From contig DASSHG010000009.1 in the NCBI GenBank assembly GCA_035692985.1, forward strand, positions 62,001 through 126,000: 64,000 nucleotides of DNA, given 5' to 3'. This document shows, one piece after another, positions 8,294-16,024 of the stretch. The DNA comes from JARIHC01 sp035692985. GTDB taxonomy: Bacteria > Patescibacteriota > Saccharimonadia > Saccharimonadales > UBA4665. Under the pieces are notes generated by a model. It made no database searches. It was not told the origin of the DNA and worked only from the letters and a program-made list of their open reading frames with translations. Within the stretch, counting starts at the first letter, position 1. Each line of letters starts with the position of its first letter. The translations under genes and the position numbers were made by a program.

Positions 8294-9145
8294 CTAATTA
8301 ATGCAGGAAGCGTCGTAATCAATGTTCTTAGAGACGTACTGGGCAAGTACGACTTGACTACCAGTAGTTAAGCCTGGCAGTTTACAGTTCGCTTGCGCGC
8401 CAGAAATCGAGCTAGCGCCAGGCAGCCAGCTTGGTAGACCATTCAAACTGCTGGTCGCGCTAACCGTGCCGGCTATTTGCTGCCATTGGTAACCTGTAGA
8501 ATAGAGACCGACTTTTGCTCCACCGACGCCCGTAAAATAAGCAACCATGCCTTCAAGATCGGCAGTATTCTTGGAATTATCATTAGTCCAGCTATTGCCA
8601 GTTTCTACGTCCAAGTACCACGTGTAAGTACTTGGATTCGTAACACCTCTTCGATTAAAATCGAGGTTTGCCATATTGTAGCCGTACTGCCATGCGCATG
8701 CAGTATCATTGGCGCCTGTGCAAGAGCCATACGGATCTTGATCTATGGCACCGGTAACAACGTCATTGTTATTCTTCGGCCAGTCGCCCACAGCCGGGGT
8801 TACATCACCCGGGTTAGCCGTATTCACATATAGAGAAGCTTTAGGCTGGTTTGTGCCGCCCTTTGAAGCGTTAGCCCATGACACTTCTTGAGCAAGACAA
8901 GGGTTGGTCGTATTCGCCAAGCCGCCATTCACGCCTACAATACCGAATGCCTGCCCTCTTGGCAGTGACATATGTTTTGCACACTGCGGCCATGAGACGT
9001 CATTACCGGTCAGGACAGTTGGTGCAGGTGTGGCACCACCGCCACCTCCTCCGCCCGGATGAGTTGGCTTAGCTGCTGCCGCTGGCGCTACAAGCATCAA
9101 CGAAGATATGAGACTAAGAGTGATAACTTTGAGAATATTTTTCAT
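8294..9145 (-). CDS. Secreted GH25-like (lysozyme-fold) protein
   Basis: A secreted protein of about 283 residues. A Sec signal peptide (MKNILKVITLSLISSLMLVAPAAAA) precedes a Gly-rich linker and a domain with DVSWPQC, FGIVGVNGG, a run ending ASLYVNTANPG, and TWYLDVETGNSW. This is the layout of GH25-like TIM-barrel proteins, where the DVE segment corresponds to the acidic active site. It may act on peptidoglycan, its own or that of a host cell. An in-frame GTG lies 5 codons upstream at 9160, but it overlaps the TATACT -10 box (6 nt before ATG 9145), so ATG 9145 is preferred. Paired Cys residues suggest disulfides outside the cell. Confidence 0.75.
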   Translation of the reverse strand: MKNILKVITLSLISSLMLVAPAAAAKPTHPGGGGGGGATPAPTVLTGNDVSWPQCAKHMSLPRGQAFGIVGVNGGLANTTNPCLAQEVSWANASKGGTNQPKASLYVNTANPGDVTPAVGDWPKNNNDVVTGAIDQDPYGSCTGANDTACAWQYGYNMANLDFNRRGVTNPSTYTWYLDVETGNSWTNDNSKNTADLEGMVAYFTGVGGAKVGLYSTGYQWQQIAGTVSATSSLNGLPSWLPGASSISGAQANCKLPGLTTGSQVVLAQYVSKNIDYDASCIN

Positions 9146-9151
9146 TTCTTC

Positions 9152-9157
9152 AGTATA
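9152..9157 (-). promoter_or_regulatory. -10 box of the secreted GH25-like gene
   Basis: TATACT on the minus strand, 6 nt before ATG(9145). It decides against the in-frame upstream GTG as start. Confidence 0.5.
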
Positions 9158-9195
9158 CACTAGATGCTTTGTGCCATTACCTTTTGCAGATCAAA

Positions 9196-9217
9196 CAAAA
9201 AGTCCTCCGAAGAGGAC
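9196..9217 (-). terminator. Rho-independent terminator after tRNA-fMet
   Basis: On the minus strand GTCCTC, loop TTCG, GAGGAC, then TTTTTG. It lies about 13 nt downstream of the tRNA CCA end. Confidence 0.85.
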
Positions 9218-9229
9218 AGTAGTCTCACT

Positions 9230-9304
9230 TGGTTGCGGGGGCAGGACTCGAACCTGCGACCTTGTGGTTATGAGCCACACGAGCTGCCGCTGCTCCACCC
9301 CGCA
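9230..9304 (-). tRNA. tRNA-fMet(CAU), initiator
   Basis: Mature 9233-9304 plus an encoded CCA at 9230-9232. Acceptor UGCGGGG/CCCCGCA, D-stem GAGC/GCUC (purine 11 : pyrimidine 24, the initiator orientation), loop CUCAUAA, T-stem GCAGG/CCUGC. The D-loop is short and the tRNA is 72 nt without CCA. Oddities for an initiator: U1-A72 looks paired, and the usual three G-C pairs of the anticodon stem are interrupted by U-A at 29-41. Confidence 0.9.
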
Positions 9305-9364
9305 CATCATCCATAACGGATGTTGATTTTGTTTACATTAGTGTAGCAAACAGAGGTCACCAAG

Positions 9365-9817
9365 TCAATTGCCGCCGTTATCTTGGCGATGTAAAAAGAA
9401 GTCGACCCAAGACTGGAAATTTTTCTGGTAAGCGGGTTGGTGATCGCTGGCCGATGGCGTCTTGCTGGCCGGCGGATCCACCGTATATGATAACGCCACG
9501 CTCTGTGGTACTATAATCTCCTTCTCGCCGGGCGCCGCCAAACCGAAATTCTGGCGTGCCGACAGCTCCAAATACTGATTGCTGTTGAAATAATTATTCT
9601 GTAGTGCCAGGTTATTGTTCTTGAGTTTCTGGACATCGGTCTGTTGGCGCAACCCGGAAATTTGTTTCTGCAATTCATAATTAGTCTGGATGCTCTTGAT
9701 GCCGCTCCAACTTATCAACAGCACGATCACCACGAACACCACCTGCCCGGCAAACGAGGGGTCACCCAGCCGTCGGACAAAGTCAGAAATCTTATTAAAT
9801 ATCGTTTTTATTTGCAT
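9365..9817 (-). CDS. DivIC/FtsB-like septum formation initiator
   Basis: A 150-residue bitopic membrane protein: short cytoplasmic N-terminus, one TM (about 26-42, VVFVVIVLLISWSGIKSI), an extracytoplasmic coiled coil (ELQKQISGLRQQTDVQKLKNNN), then the conserved ending typical of the family (YLELSARQNFGLAAPGEKEIIVP). FtsB/DivIC proteins link early and late division proteins at the septum. A TATAAT sits 14 nt before the ATG, leaving a leader of about 7 nt. The Ser/Pro-rich C-terminus is not conserved in the family. Confidence 0.8.
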   Translation of the reverse strand: MQIKTIFNKISDFVRRLGDPSFAGQVVFVVIVLLISWSGIKSIQTNYELQKQISGLRQQTDVQKLKNNNLALQNNYFNSNQYLELSARQNFGLAAPGEKEIIVPQSVALSYTVDPPASKTPSASDHQPAYQKNFQSWVDFFLHRQDNGGN

Positions 9818-9906
9818 AATTTACTAGCCACATTATATAACTTTGGCGCCAGGTTTGATATACTCATCTCTGTTACACGTGTGTGGTTACGCGCATGTTC
9901 CGACGA

Positions 9907-9982
9907 GGGGGTGTAGCTCATCGGTTAGAGCAGGCGGCTCATAACCGCTTGGTAGTTGGTTCGATTCCAACCACCCCCACCA
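9907..9982 (+). tRNA. tRNA-Ile2(CAU), TilS-dependent; integration target of the adjacent element
   Basis: Acceptor GGGGGUG/CACCCCC, D-stem GCUC/GAGC, anticodon stem GGCGG/CCGCU with loop CUCAUAA, T-stem GUUGG/CCAAC, A73 and an encoded CCA at 9980-9982. The anticodon-arm and variable segments (GAGCAGGCGGCUCAUAA, CCGCUUGGU) match the E. coli Ile2 pattern much better than Met, so this is most likely the tRNA-Ile modified by TilS. The serine recombinase gene enters from the other side and stops inside the anticodon region. Confidence 0.85.
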
Positions 9983-11678
9983 ACTTCTCGACGTTAGAAC
10001 CTCCGACCTCAAAATACGGGTCGGGGGTTCTGTCGTTGCCACCGAGTGACGCGATGGCTTCAATCTCTGTTCGGACGCGACCTGGAGCCTTGTCCTTGCT
10101 CCAATCCAGGTGGGCCAGGTCTTCTGCTCCATCGTCGCTTGAGGGCTGGAGGGCCAGCAACTGACTGAACGGCTCGGCGCGCTGGTCTTCCGCGACCTCC
10201 TCAGCATCAATTTCCAGCCGCTCAAAGAAACCCTGGTTGAAGAGCCGTCGCTCGCTTGGTCCGGCCTGGAGGTAAGCCCGCTGGATGTCCTCGGTCAGGG
10301 CTAGCGCCAGGTCGAGTGCGGCGAGCACTTGCTCATGCTGGAAAGAAAGCTGCTCGATCTGCGTATTCGCGCTGATGCGCTCCCGCCTGATCCGTTCCTG
10401 CTCCTCGGCAAACAGCGACTCGCTCACCCGGTCGGCGTAGTGAGCGCTGAGTAGCTTGCGCTCCTCTTGGTCGAGTCGTTTCAGCACGGCCTTGGCGTCT
10501 GCCACTTTCTGCTCGGCCAGTTCGGCGATGACCGCCACATGTGCCCCAACCGCCTCGCGGATGCGCTGGCGCTCGCTGCCACTAAGCTGCACTTTCGCGT
10601 AATGGCGCTCCACGGCTGCCTCTACCGCCTCCATCCGGTGGTATCGCTGTGAGCAGTTGCCGTGCTGCCTGCCACCGCAGATGAAGTAATCGTAGAGGCC
10701 ACCGTTGCCCCGGACTTTGGTGTAGATCAGGCGCGAGCCGCACTCGCGGCAGTACAGGCTGCCTCGTAGGTAGTGGAAATGCCGCCAAGCGCGTTCGCCG
10801 CTCACCCGCTTGGAAGTCAGCAGGTCTTGGACTGCTTGGAACGTGCCCTCGTCAACCAGCGGCTCATGCCGTCCTTTGTAGGTCTTCCCGGCATAGTTGA
10901 CAACGCCCATGTAGTACGGATTACGGAGCAGGCTGGACAAGCGGTTAATGCCGAGTGTCCGGCCAGCCACCTTGCGGGTAGTGCGTGAGCGCAGGCCCCG
11001 CTCCTCCAGAATGGCTGCCAACTCCGACAGCGAGTAGTCGCCGGAGGCGTAGAGATAGAAAGCTTCGCGGATGAGCGGGGCGCGCTTTGGATCAAGCGTC
11101 ACCACCCGTATTTCACGGTCGTCCACCACCTCGCGGGTATTGAGATAGCCGAGTGGTGCCTTAAAGGGCGTACCGCCCGTTTTGGCCTTCTGGGTCGTGC
11201 CCTTGACGACTTCGGCTGCCAGATTGCGGCTGTAGAACTCGGCAATAGAGGACATGATGCCGTGGAGCAACAGTCCCGATGGCGTCTCATCAATGTTCTC
11301 GGTAACTGAGACGAGCTGGGCACCGGCCTGGCGGATGGCCATGACGATCTCGACATCATCGGCCCGACTGCGCGCCAAGCGGTCCACCTTGTGGACGATC
11401 ACGTAGTCCAGGTCGTCTTCTTTGAGCCGGGCCAGCATGGCCTGGAGGGCCGGACGCTTGGCCGTCTTGGCTGACTCGCCCCGGTCTACGTAAGTTTCCA
11501 CGACCTCCGCGTCCAGTGAGCGGGCCTGGCGCTCACAAGCCTCTCGCTGGGCTGGGATGGAGTAGCCCTCGCTGTCGAAGTCCGTATCAGCCTGTTGGGC
11601 ACTGGACACCCGCAGATAAATGAGCGCCCGCTTCGTGGGTGGTGCCTCTGCTTTTTTCTTCATAGTGTGTTGTGTCAT
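9939..11678 (-). CDS. Large serine recombinase (element integrase)
   Basis: A 579-residue large serine recombinase. A resolvase catalytic domain (about 17-160) carries YLRVSS with nucleophile Ser25, followed by VHKVDRLARS and GLLLHGIMSSIAEF. Then come a recombinase domain (TPFKAPLGY onward), a zinc ribbon with CRECGSRL and further Cys in FICGGRQHGNCSQRY (about 315-350), and a long coiled coil (about 370-460). It should catalyse site-specific integration and excision of the element. The frame runs through tRNA-Ile2: its last residues (VGVVGIEPTTKRL) are antisense tRNA translation and its stop is the complement of the anticodon loop. The C-terminus therefore depends on the integrated state. ATG 11678 has a strong SD (GGAAGGAG), unlike most native genes. 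Confidence 0.92.
   Translation of the reverse strand: MTQHTMKKKAEAPPTKRALIYLRVSSAQQADTDFDSEGYSIPAQREACERQARSLDAEVVETYVDRGESAKTAKRPALQAMLARLKEDDLDYVIVHKVDRLARSRADDVEIVMAIRQAGAQLVSVTENIDETPSGLLLHGIMSSIAEFYSRNLAAEVVKGTTQKAKTGGTPFKAPLGYLNTREVVDDREIRVVTLDPKRAPLIREAFYLYASGDYSLSELAAILEERGLRSRTTRKVAGRTLGINRLSSLLRNPYYMGVVNYAGKTYKGRHEPLVDEGTFQAVQDLLTSKRVSGERAWRHFHYLRGSLYCRECGSRLIYTKVRGNGGLYDYFICGGRQHGNCSQRYHRMEAVEAAVERHYAKVQLSGSERQRIREAVGAHVAVIAELAEQKVADAKAVLKRLDQEERKLLSAHYADRVSESLFAEEQERIRRERISANTQIEQLSFQHEQVLAALDLALALTEDIQRAYLQAGPSERRLFNQGFFERLEIDAEEVAEDQRAEPFSQLLALQPSSDDGAEDLAHLDWSKDKAPGRVRTEIEAIASLGGNDRTPDPYFEVGGSNVEKLVGVVGIEPTTKRL
9989..10035. repeat. Long imperfect inverted repeat at the left end of the element (candidate att/recombinase site)
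   Basis: Arms 9996-10008 (AGAACCTCCGACC) and 10019-10031 (GGTCGGGGGTTCT) pair over 13 positions, one being G-T, with a 10-nt loop. Beyond a 3-nt bulge CGAC (9989-9992) pairs with GTCG (10032-10035). It lies 7 bp from the tRNA CCA inside the recombinase 3' coding end and has no T-run, so it looks like a protein-binding or att half-site and not a terminator. Confidence 0.5.
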
Positions 11679-11724
11679 ATCTCTCCTTCCTCATATATTT
11701 TACTCCGTCTGTCATCCACCGGCG

Positions 11725-12537
11725 TTAGCTGTCAGTTACACCCGATGTGTTACTTACAACCGAAACCACGTCCTTAAACAGCCCCACCTCAAACAGCTCC
11801 CTGGCCGGGCGCGGCAAGCCTCCAATGCACGTCTCAAGCACCGCCACCCGCCTGTTGTCTGGCACCAGCCACAGCACCTTGGGAAAGACGCCGCGCTCGG
11901 CCTGCTCAACTCCGCTGACGTAGTAGGCGGCGTAGGCTCTGAGCTGGCTGTCTAGTGCCCAGCTGCCCTCGCTGCCTAGGTCCACCTCGATGAAGTAGCT
12001 CAGCTCGTAGTCGCCGCTGCCCAGCCGGACAAAACTGTCCGGCTTCAAGATGGCCCGTGGGCCGTAGCGGCGATGACAGCCGGGCTCGGCCTGTAACTCC
12101 AGCAGTTCCAAGCGGCCGCCGTGGTTGGCCTCGATGAGCTGGGTATGCAGCTCGGCAACAGCCAGCGAGTGGTTCAGGAACAACATGCCCGGCAGCCGCG
12201 CCCGTCGTCTGCGCCTCTCTTCCATCCAGCCTTGCTCCAGGGCAACACGCTCTCCAGCCAGACCGACGCGGTAGACGAAACCCGCACTGCCAGCCCGGAC
12301 ACCGCCGACACTCCGTGGCAGTCGCTCCAACACGTCGAGCTGAACCAGGCGCAGCAGTGCCCGGCGCGCGGCCCGAGCACTGGTATCTGCGCAGTACATC
12401 CGGCCGAGCTGGTTGCCGCTGACAAAGCGCAGTTCCAGGACGCGGTGCAGGATGTCCTGGTCCTTGTCGGTGAGCTGGGCACTCAACTCCTGAGCCAGAC
12501 GGGCGGTCATGTAGCGCCCGCTCATTTGGAACCCCAC
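11725..12537 (-). CDS. Replication-relaxation family protein
   Basis: A 270-residue protein of the replication-relaxation type found on plasmids and integrative elements. An N-terminal winged-helix region (LTDKDQDILHRVLELRFVSGNQLGRMYCADTSARAARRALLRLVQLDVLERL) is followed by a central HSLAVAELHTQLIEA and a nuclease-like core (KPDSFVRLGSGDYELSYFIEVDLGSE). The family is thought to act in plasmid replication or DNA relaxation; the molecular activity is poorly defined. An internal ATG at 12525 (MSGRY) is an equally possible start. It lies between the recombinase and the VirD4-like gene, on the same strand. Confidence 0.75.
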   Translation of the reverse strand: MGFQMSGRYMTARLAQELSAQLTDKDQDILHRVLELRFVSGNQLGRMYCADTSARAARRALLRLVQLDVLERLPRSVGGVRAGSAGFVYRVGLAGERVALEQGWMEERRRRRARLPGMLFLNHSLAVAELHTQLIEANHGGRLELLELQAEPGCHRRYGPRAILKPDSFVRLGSGDYELSYFIEVDLGSEGSWALDSQLRAYAAYYVSGVEQAERGVFPKVLWLVPDNRRVAVLETCIGGLPRPARELFEVGLFKDVVSVVSNTSGVTDS

Positions 12538-12637
12538 TCATGACATGTAGTCAGGGTCCAATTGGCCTGCCGCGCCGCATTGGGACTGGGAATCTGTGGA
12601 CGGCAGGTCAACACGAGCGGACGGGCGAGTGGACAGC

Positions 12638-14713
12638 TCATTGGCTGCTCCTTGGCTTGCGCCCCACCGGTGCGGTTTGGCGAGGACGGACAGCGGCCCG
12701 CAGGGCGGCCTCGACCTTCCGCCGCTCTTGGCCGTAGCGCTGGCGTGACGAAGCGCGCACCTGCTCGGCAACGCCCAACGACTTTGGCGGCGGTGGCGTA
12801 GTGAGCGTCACTGGCCTGGCCACCGAGCCATCGTCCAGGGCGACCTGGGCGGCGACGGAGTATGGGTCGAGGGCTTGCAGATCGTCGGCTTGAAGTGCCG
12901 GAGCGAACAGCCGCTCCATGACCCGCGCGTCGGAGGCGCTGAGAGCAAAGACAGCCTTGGAATGGGCGTTTGCCAGGACGACTTCGCGTAGCTCCCTGGG
13001 CAGTTGCTCCAGGTTCTGGTGGGCCACAGTCAGAGCCAGGCCGTACTTCCTGCCTTGGGCAAACATCTCATCCCAGGGGATGGGCGAGGCGGCGAAGTCC
13101 TGCACCTCATCGGCGTACACCCCGAAAGGGTGGCGCTGGCCCACTGGCAGGCCCGCCCGCTGAGTGGCCGCCTGCCAGACGCTCACTAGCACCAGGCTGC
13201 CGAGGAGCTGGGCCGTCTCGGCACCAATCAGGCCCTTGGGCAGGTTGACCAGCAGGACCTTTTTCTGCTTGATGATCTGACGCACTGAAAGGCGTGGCTG
13301 GGCTTGGCCGACGATGGCGCGGACGCTTGGGCGGGCCGTGAAGGCCCGCACCTTGTTCATGAGCGGAGCGATGACCGTGGCCTGTTCGCGCTGGGAGAGC
13401 CCCTCGAACCACTGCCAGTCCGGGCCAAGGCCCAGGGGATCGTCCAGGCCAGCCAGCACTTTGCTCCGAAAGACCGGGTCGAGGTAGAGGCGCGGCAAAT
13501 CGAGCAGCGTGGAGCCCTTTCGCCTGGCCAGCGTCAAGAGGCCCATGTGGGTGAGCTGGGCGGTGCGCGGCCCCCAGAAGGCTTCCCACAGCCGCTCGAA
13601 CAGCTCAGACAGTTGGTCGGCGATGAGCGACGGATCGGATTGGTTCGCAAAAGGGTTGAAACCAACGGCATGGCTTTGGTCGGTCGGATCGAGCAGGATG
13701 ACGTCACTGGTCCGAGACTTGGGGATCAGGTCGATGAGGTCGCGCACCAGATCGCCGTTGGTCTCAATGACCACCAGGCCCCGGCCCTGCTCGAGGTCAC
13801 TGGCGATGAGGTTCTTGAGGAGCGAGGTCTTGCCGGTGCCGGTCGGGCCGAGGACATACAGCCCTCTGGTGGAGGCGGCCTCGGAGATTGCCACTGGGTG
13901 AGTGGCTCCAGCAAAGTCACTGGTTCCCAGTAGCCGGCCCTGACCACACAGGGCGGCGCTAGGAGCCAGCCGCTTGGCAGCCCCCAGGCTCAGGCCCGGC
14001 AGGTCAACCCCACCCAGCGGCCAGCCAATGACAGCGGCCAGCTCCGGGGCGCTCATGAAGCGCCCGCGTAGCCCGACCAGGCGGGCGAGCTGACCGAACC
14101 AGTAAGGGTCGGCGCTCAGGCGGCCGTAGGGCGTACCGAGACTCCTGAGAACTGAGGCAATTCGTTGGGTGAGCTCAGCACGGCGGCCAACAGTCCCAGC
14201 CGCGATCGACAGCTCGCCGTAGGCGGAAAGTCCTGGCAAGCCCAGCTTGGCCCGCACTACCCGTTCGCGGCCGTCCTGGGCGCTGTAGTGGCCGACTGGC
14301 AGCGGCGGCCGGGGCCAGGAGCGCAGGTGCCAGGTGAGCCGCATTGACTCGCCCTGATTCAGTGGGAACAGGTTGGACAGCAGGGCGGCCGAGCTTGCCG
14401 GCAACTCGTCAGTCCGGATGGCGGCCACCCTGGGTTGCAATTGCCAGAGCCAGCGGCGAGGCGAGCGGGCCGGAGTCTCGACGGCCTGCACCCGCAGGCT
14501 GGGAATGGCGGCCCTGAGGGAAGCCATGACGGTCTCGGCGGAATCCGCAGTGACAGCCAGGCGGTGGCTGGTGCCCTTTTCCGTGGCCAACAGGTCGAGG
14601 ACGAGCCTGGCCCGCGATGGCAGGCCAGAGAACACGGAGAGAGCGGCGACTGCGTCCGCTTGCTCCAGGTCACGGGGGAAGCGGAGGGCAAACCAGTTCA
14701 GCTGCCGTTTCAT
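12638..14713 (-). CDS. VirD4/TraG-like (HerA-FtsK superfamily) DNA-transfer ATPase
   Basis: A 691-residue P-loop ATPase with Walker A GPTGTGKT at 289-296 (in GLYVLGPTGTGKTSLLKNLI), then GLVVIETNGDLVRDLIDLIP, DVILLDPTDQSHAVGFNPF and a late Walker B-like FGVYADEVQDFA with TVAHQNLEQLP downstream. This layout is that of conjugative coupling proteins and related HerA/FtsK-type DNA pumps. The roughly 280-residue N-terminal part has no predicted transmembrane segments and is unlike classical VirD4, so membrane attachment may come from the small membrane proteins just upstream. The start overlaps the preceding stop by ATGA, so it is the last gene of a coupled operon. Confidence 0.8.
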   Translation of the reverse strand: MKRQLNWFALRFPRDLEQADAVAALSVFSGLPSRARLVLDLLATEKGTSHRLAVTADSAETVMASLRAAIPSLRVQAVETPARSPRRWLWQLQPRVAAIRTDELPASSAALLSNLFPLNQGESMRLTWHLRSWPRPPLPVGHYSAQDGRERVVRAKLGLPGLSAYGELSIAAGTVGRRAELTQRIASVLRSLGTPYGRLSADPYWFGQLARLVGLRGRFMSAPELAAVIGWPLGGVDLPGLSLGAAKRLAPSAALCGQGRLLGTSDFAGATHPVAISEAASTRGLYVLGPTGTGKTSLLKNLIASDLEQGRGLVVIETNGDLVRDLIDLIPKSRTSDVILLDPTDQSHAVGFNPFANQSDPSLIADQLSELFERLWEAFWGPRTAQLTHMGLLTLARRKGSTLLDLPRLYLDPVFRSKVLAGLDDPLGLGPDWQWFEGLSQREQATVIAPLMNKVRAFTARPSVRAIVGQAQPRLSVRQIIKQKKVLLVNLPKGLIGAETAQLLGSLVLVSVWQAATQRAGLPVGQRHPFGVYADEVQDFAASPIPWDEMFAQGRKYGLALTVAHQNLEQLPRELREVVLANAHSKAVFALSASDARVMERLFAPALQADDLQALDPYSVAAQVALDDGSVARPVTLTTPPPPKSLGVAEQVRASSRQRYGQERRKVEAALRAAVRPRQTAPVGRKPRSSQ

Positions 14714-14859
14714 GGGGCGCTGTCCTCCACACTTTCCTGTTCTTCGAGCTGACGCTTGGCCATCAGCCAGAACGCCAGGGCCAGCTTGGTCTCGTCAACC
14801 TCAGCTAGTGACTTGGAGCGGACACGAATCCGCTTCTCTGGTTGTCTTTGTCTTGGCAT
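14710..14859 (-). CDS. Small charged protein upstream of the DNA-transfer ATPase
   Basis: 49 residues starting at ATG 14859 behind a strong SD (GAGGAGGT). A longer frame to 14949 exists but its N-terminus is low-quality. The protein is basic at the N-terminus (MPRQRQPEKRIRVRSK) and acidic at the C-terminus (LEEQESVEDSAP), with no membrane segment. The stop overlaps the ATPase start by ATGA. It may be an accessory DNA-binding or adaptor protein; function is unknown. Confidence 0.6.
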   Translation of the reverse strand: MPRQRQPEKRIRVRSKSLAEVDETKLALAFWLMAKRQLEEQESVEDSAP

Positions 14860-15013
14860 GGTTCTACCTCCTCTCTCTTGGTGCGTTTGCCAACGGCCAC
14901 GCCTTGGGGGATGAGGGTGAGGGCTCAGGTGCCAACGTGAACCTTCCATTGTCCGATGGCTTCAGTTGCTCGGTCAAGACGTGGAATTGACGACGAGCAG
15001 GCATCAGTGGGCC

Positions 15014-15199
15014 TCACCAGTTCCGGGTGTGGAAAAACACCAGGCGCACCACCACGAACGCCACGGCCAGGACGATCACTAGCGGCAAGAGGGCTCGGCT
15101 CAGCTCGATCAGCAGCGGCGCAGCCGCTGCCAGCAGCACCAGGGCGATTATGGCGGTGGTGAGCAGGCCGGATGGGGATTTCATGCCTGGGCTGGTCAC
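15014..15199 (-). CDS. Small membrane protein (operon gene)
   Basis: 61 residues that are almost all membrane: two hydrophobic stretches (LLTTAIIALVLLAAAAPLLI and LLPLVIVLAVAFVVVRLVFF) form a hairpin. The start overlaps the previous gene's stop (ATGA). It belongs to the string of small genes that leads to the VirD4-like ATPase, and is a candidate pore or anchor subunit. No family recognised. Confidence 0.6.
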   Translation of the reverse strand: MTSPGMKSPSGLLTTAIIALVLLAAAAPLLIELSRALLPLVIVLAVAFVVVRLVFFHTRNW

Positions 15200-15432
15200 C
15201 TATCTTCCGGCTCTTTCATAGCCTCTCCGATCTCCCGCCTAAGCCGAGAGAGGTTCCGGCGCTGCTCGGTCTTGGCGAGCGAGGCGTCGAGTCTGCGCCG
15301 GATTTTGTGCAGCTCGACAGCAGCTTTGATGGCCTGCTCAGGGTCAGGCGGTGGCAGGGGCGGCTGGCTGTGTTGCCAGAGCTTGTAGGCGACCAGCGCA
15401 CAAGCGGCCAGCACCAGCAGGGCCCAGATCAT
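15196..15432 (-). CDS. Small bitopic membrane protein (operon gene)
   Basis: 78 residues: one N-terminal TM (about 2-18, IWALLVLAACALVAYKL), then a Pro-rich linker and a long charged helix (EQAIKAAVELHKIRRRLDASLAKTEQRRNLSRLRREIGEAM), probably coiled coil. ATGA overlaps connect it with both neighbours. Topology resembles small scaffold subunits; function unknown. Confidence 0.6.
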   Translation of the reverse strand: MIWALLVLAACALVAYKLWQHSQPPLPPPDPEQAIKAAVELHKIRRRLDASLAKTEQRRNLSRLRREIGEAMKEPEDR

Positions 15433-15713
15433 GAGTTCCCCCGCCGCTGGGTCAGTTCATAGACCAGCCGCAGCTTGTCGGCCACCAGACCGGCAGCCGC
15501 CAATGGCTGGCCGTGGGCATCTGCCCAGGCCTTGGCGGCATGGTCGATGTCACTGAGAACCTCTGGGTCGATGGCAGGCAGCCGGTCGACGAGGCGGCGG
15601 GCCTTTCGTCCTCGGCGTCCTAGCCACCAGGCGAGCAACCCTCCGGCCATTGCTCCGGCAATGGCGCCACTCAGAACCGGTAACAGCAGAGTCAGGATTG
15701 GCATGGCCATCAC
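15429..15713 (-). CDS. Small membrane protein (operon gene)
   Basis: 94 residues. An N-terminal glycine-rich hydrophobic segment (about 4-31, PILTLLLPVLSGAIAGAMAG then GLLAWW) is followed by a basic RRGRKARR stop-transfer and a cytoplasmic helical domain. It is coupled by ATGA overlaps to the genes before and after. No known family recognised. Confidence 0.6.
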   Translation of the reverse strand: MMAMPILTLLLPVLSGAIAGAMAGGLLAWWLGRRGRKARRLVDRLPAIDPEVLSDIDHAAKAWADAHGQPLAAAGLVADKLRLVYELTQRRGNS

Positions 15714-16024
15714 TCCCCAAAACGCCGGACAATCCGGGCGCTGTCGATTTTGCTCTGGATGGACACCATCCGGCTGACCAGCTCGCGTTTGGCGAGAGAG
15801 TCACCGGCCAAGGCCAGGCCCTCGTCCAGCACCCGCATCTCTTCTTCGAGGGCCGTCCTGGCGACATCGGCGATGGCGGCCGAGTCGATGGTGTCGCACT
15901 GGCGCAGGTACTCCATTTCCAGGTGGTGGGAGTAGATGGCCAGCTCGGTCTTTTCTTGGGCACGGGCGGCACGTGCCACTTGCAGCGGCGGGCCACCGCC
16001 CCAGGGCACAGGCGATTCAGCCAT
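15710..16024 (-). CDS. Small soluble helical protein (operon gene)
   Basis: 104 residues, largely helical and charged (ELAIYSHHLEMEYLRQCDTI then DSAAIADVARTALEEEMRVLDEGLALAGDSLAKRELVSRM). No membrane segment. The start overlaps the preceding stop by 8 nt and has a good SD (AAAGGAGCC). It may bind DNA or assemble with the following membrane proteins; function is unknown. Confidence 0.6.
   Translation of the reverse strand: MAESPVPWGGGPPLQVARAARAQEKTELAIYSHHLEMEYLRQCDTIDSAAIADVARTALEEEMRVLDEGLALAGDSLAKRELVSRMVSIQSKIDSARIVRRFGE

Noticed and set aside
12026..12042. Short inverted repeat CCGGACA/TGTCCGG
   Set aside because: Lies in the middle of the replication-relaxation coding sequence with no adjacent regulatory signal.
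14373..14990. Long plus-strand open frames opposite the DNA-transfer ATPase and its neighbours
   Set aside because: They are antisense shadows of a GC-rich gene with clear Walker motifs on the minus strand.
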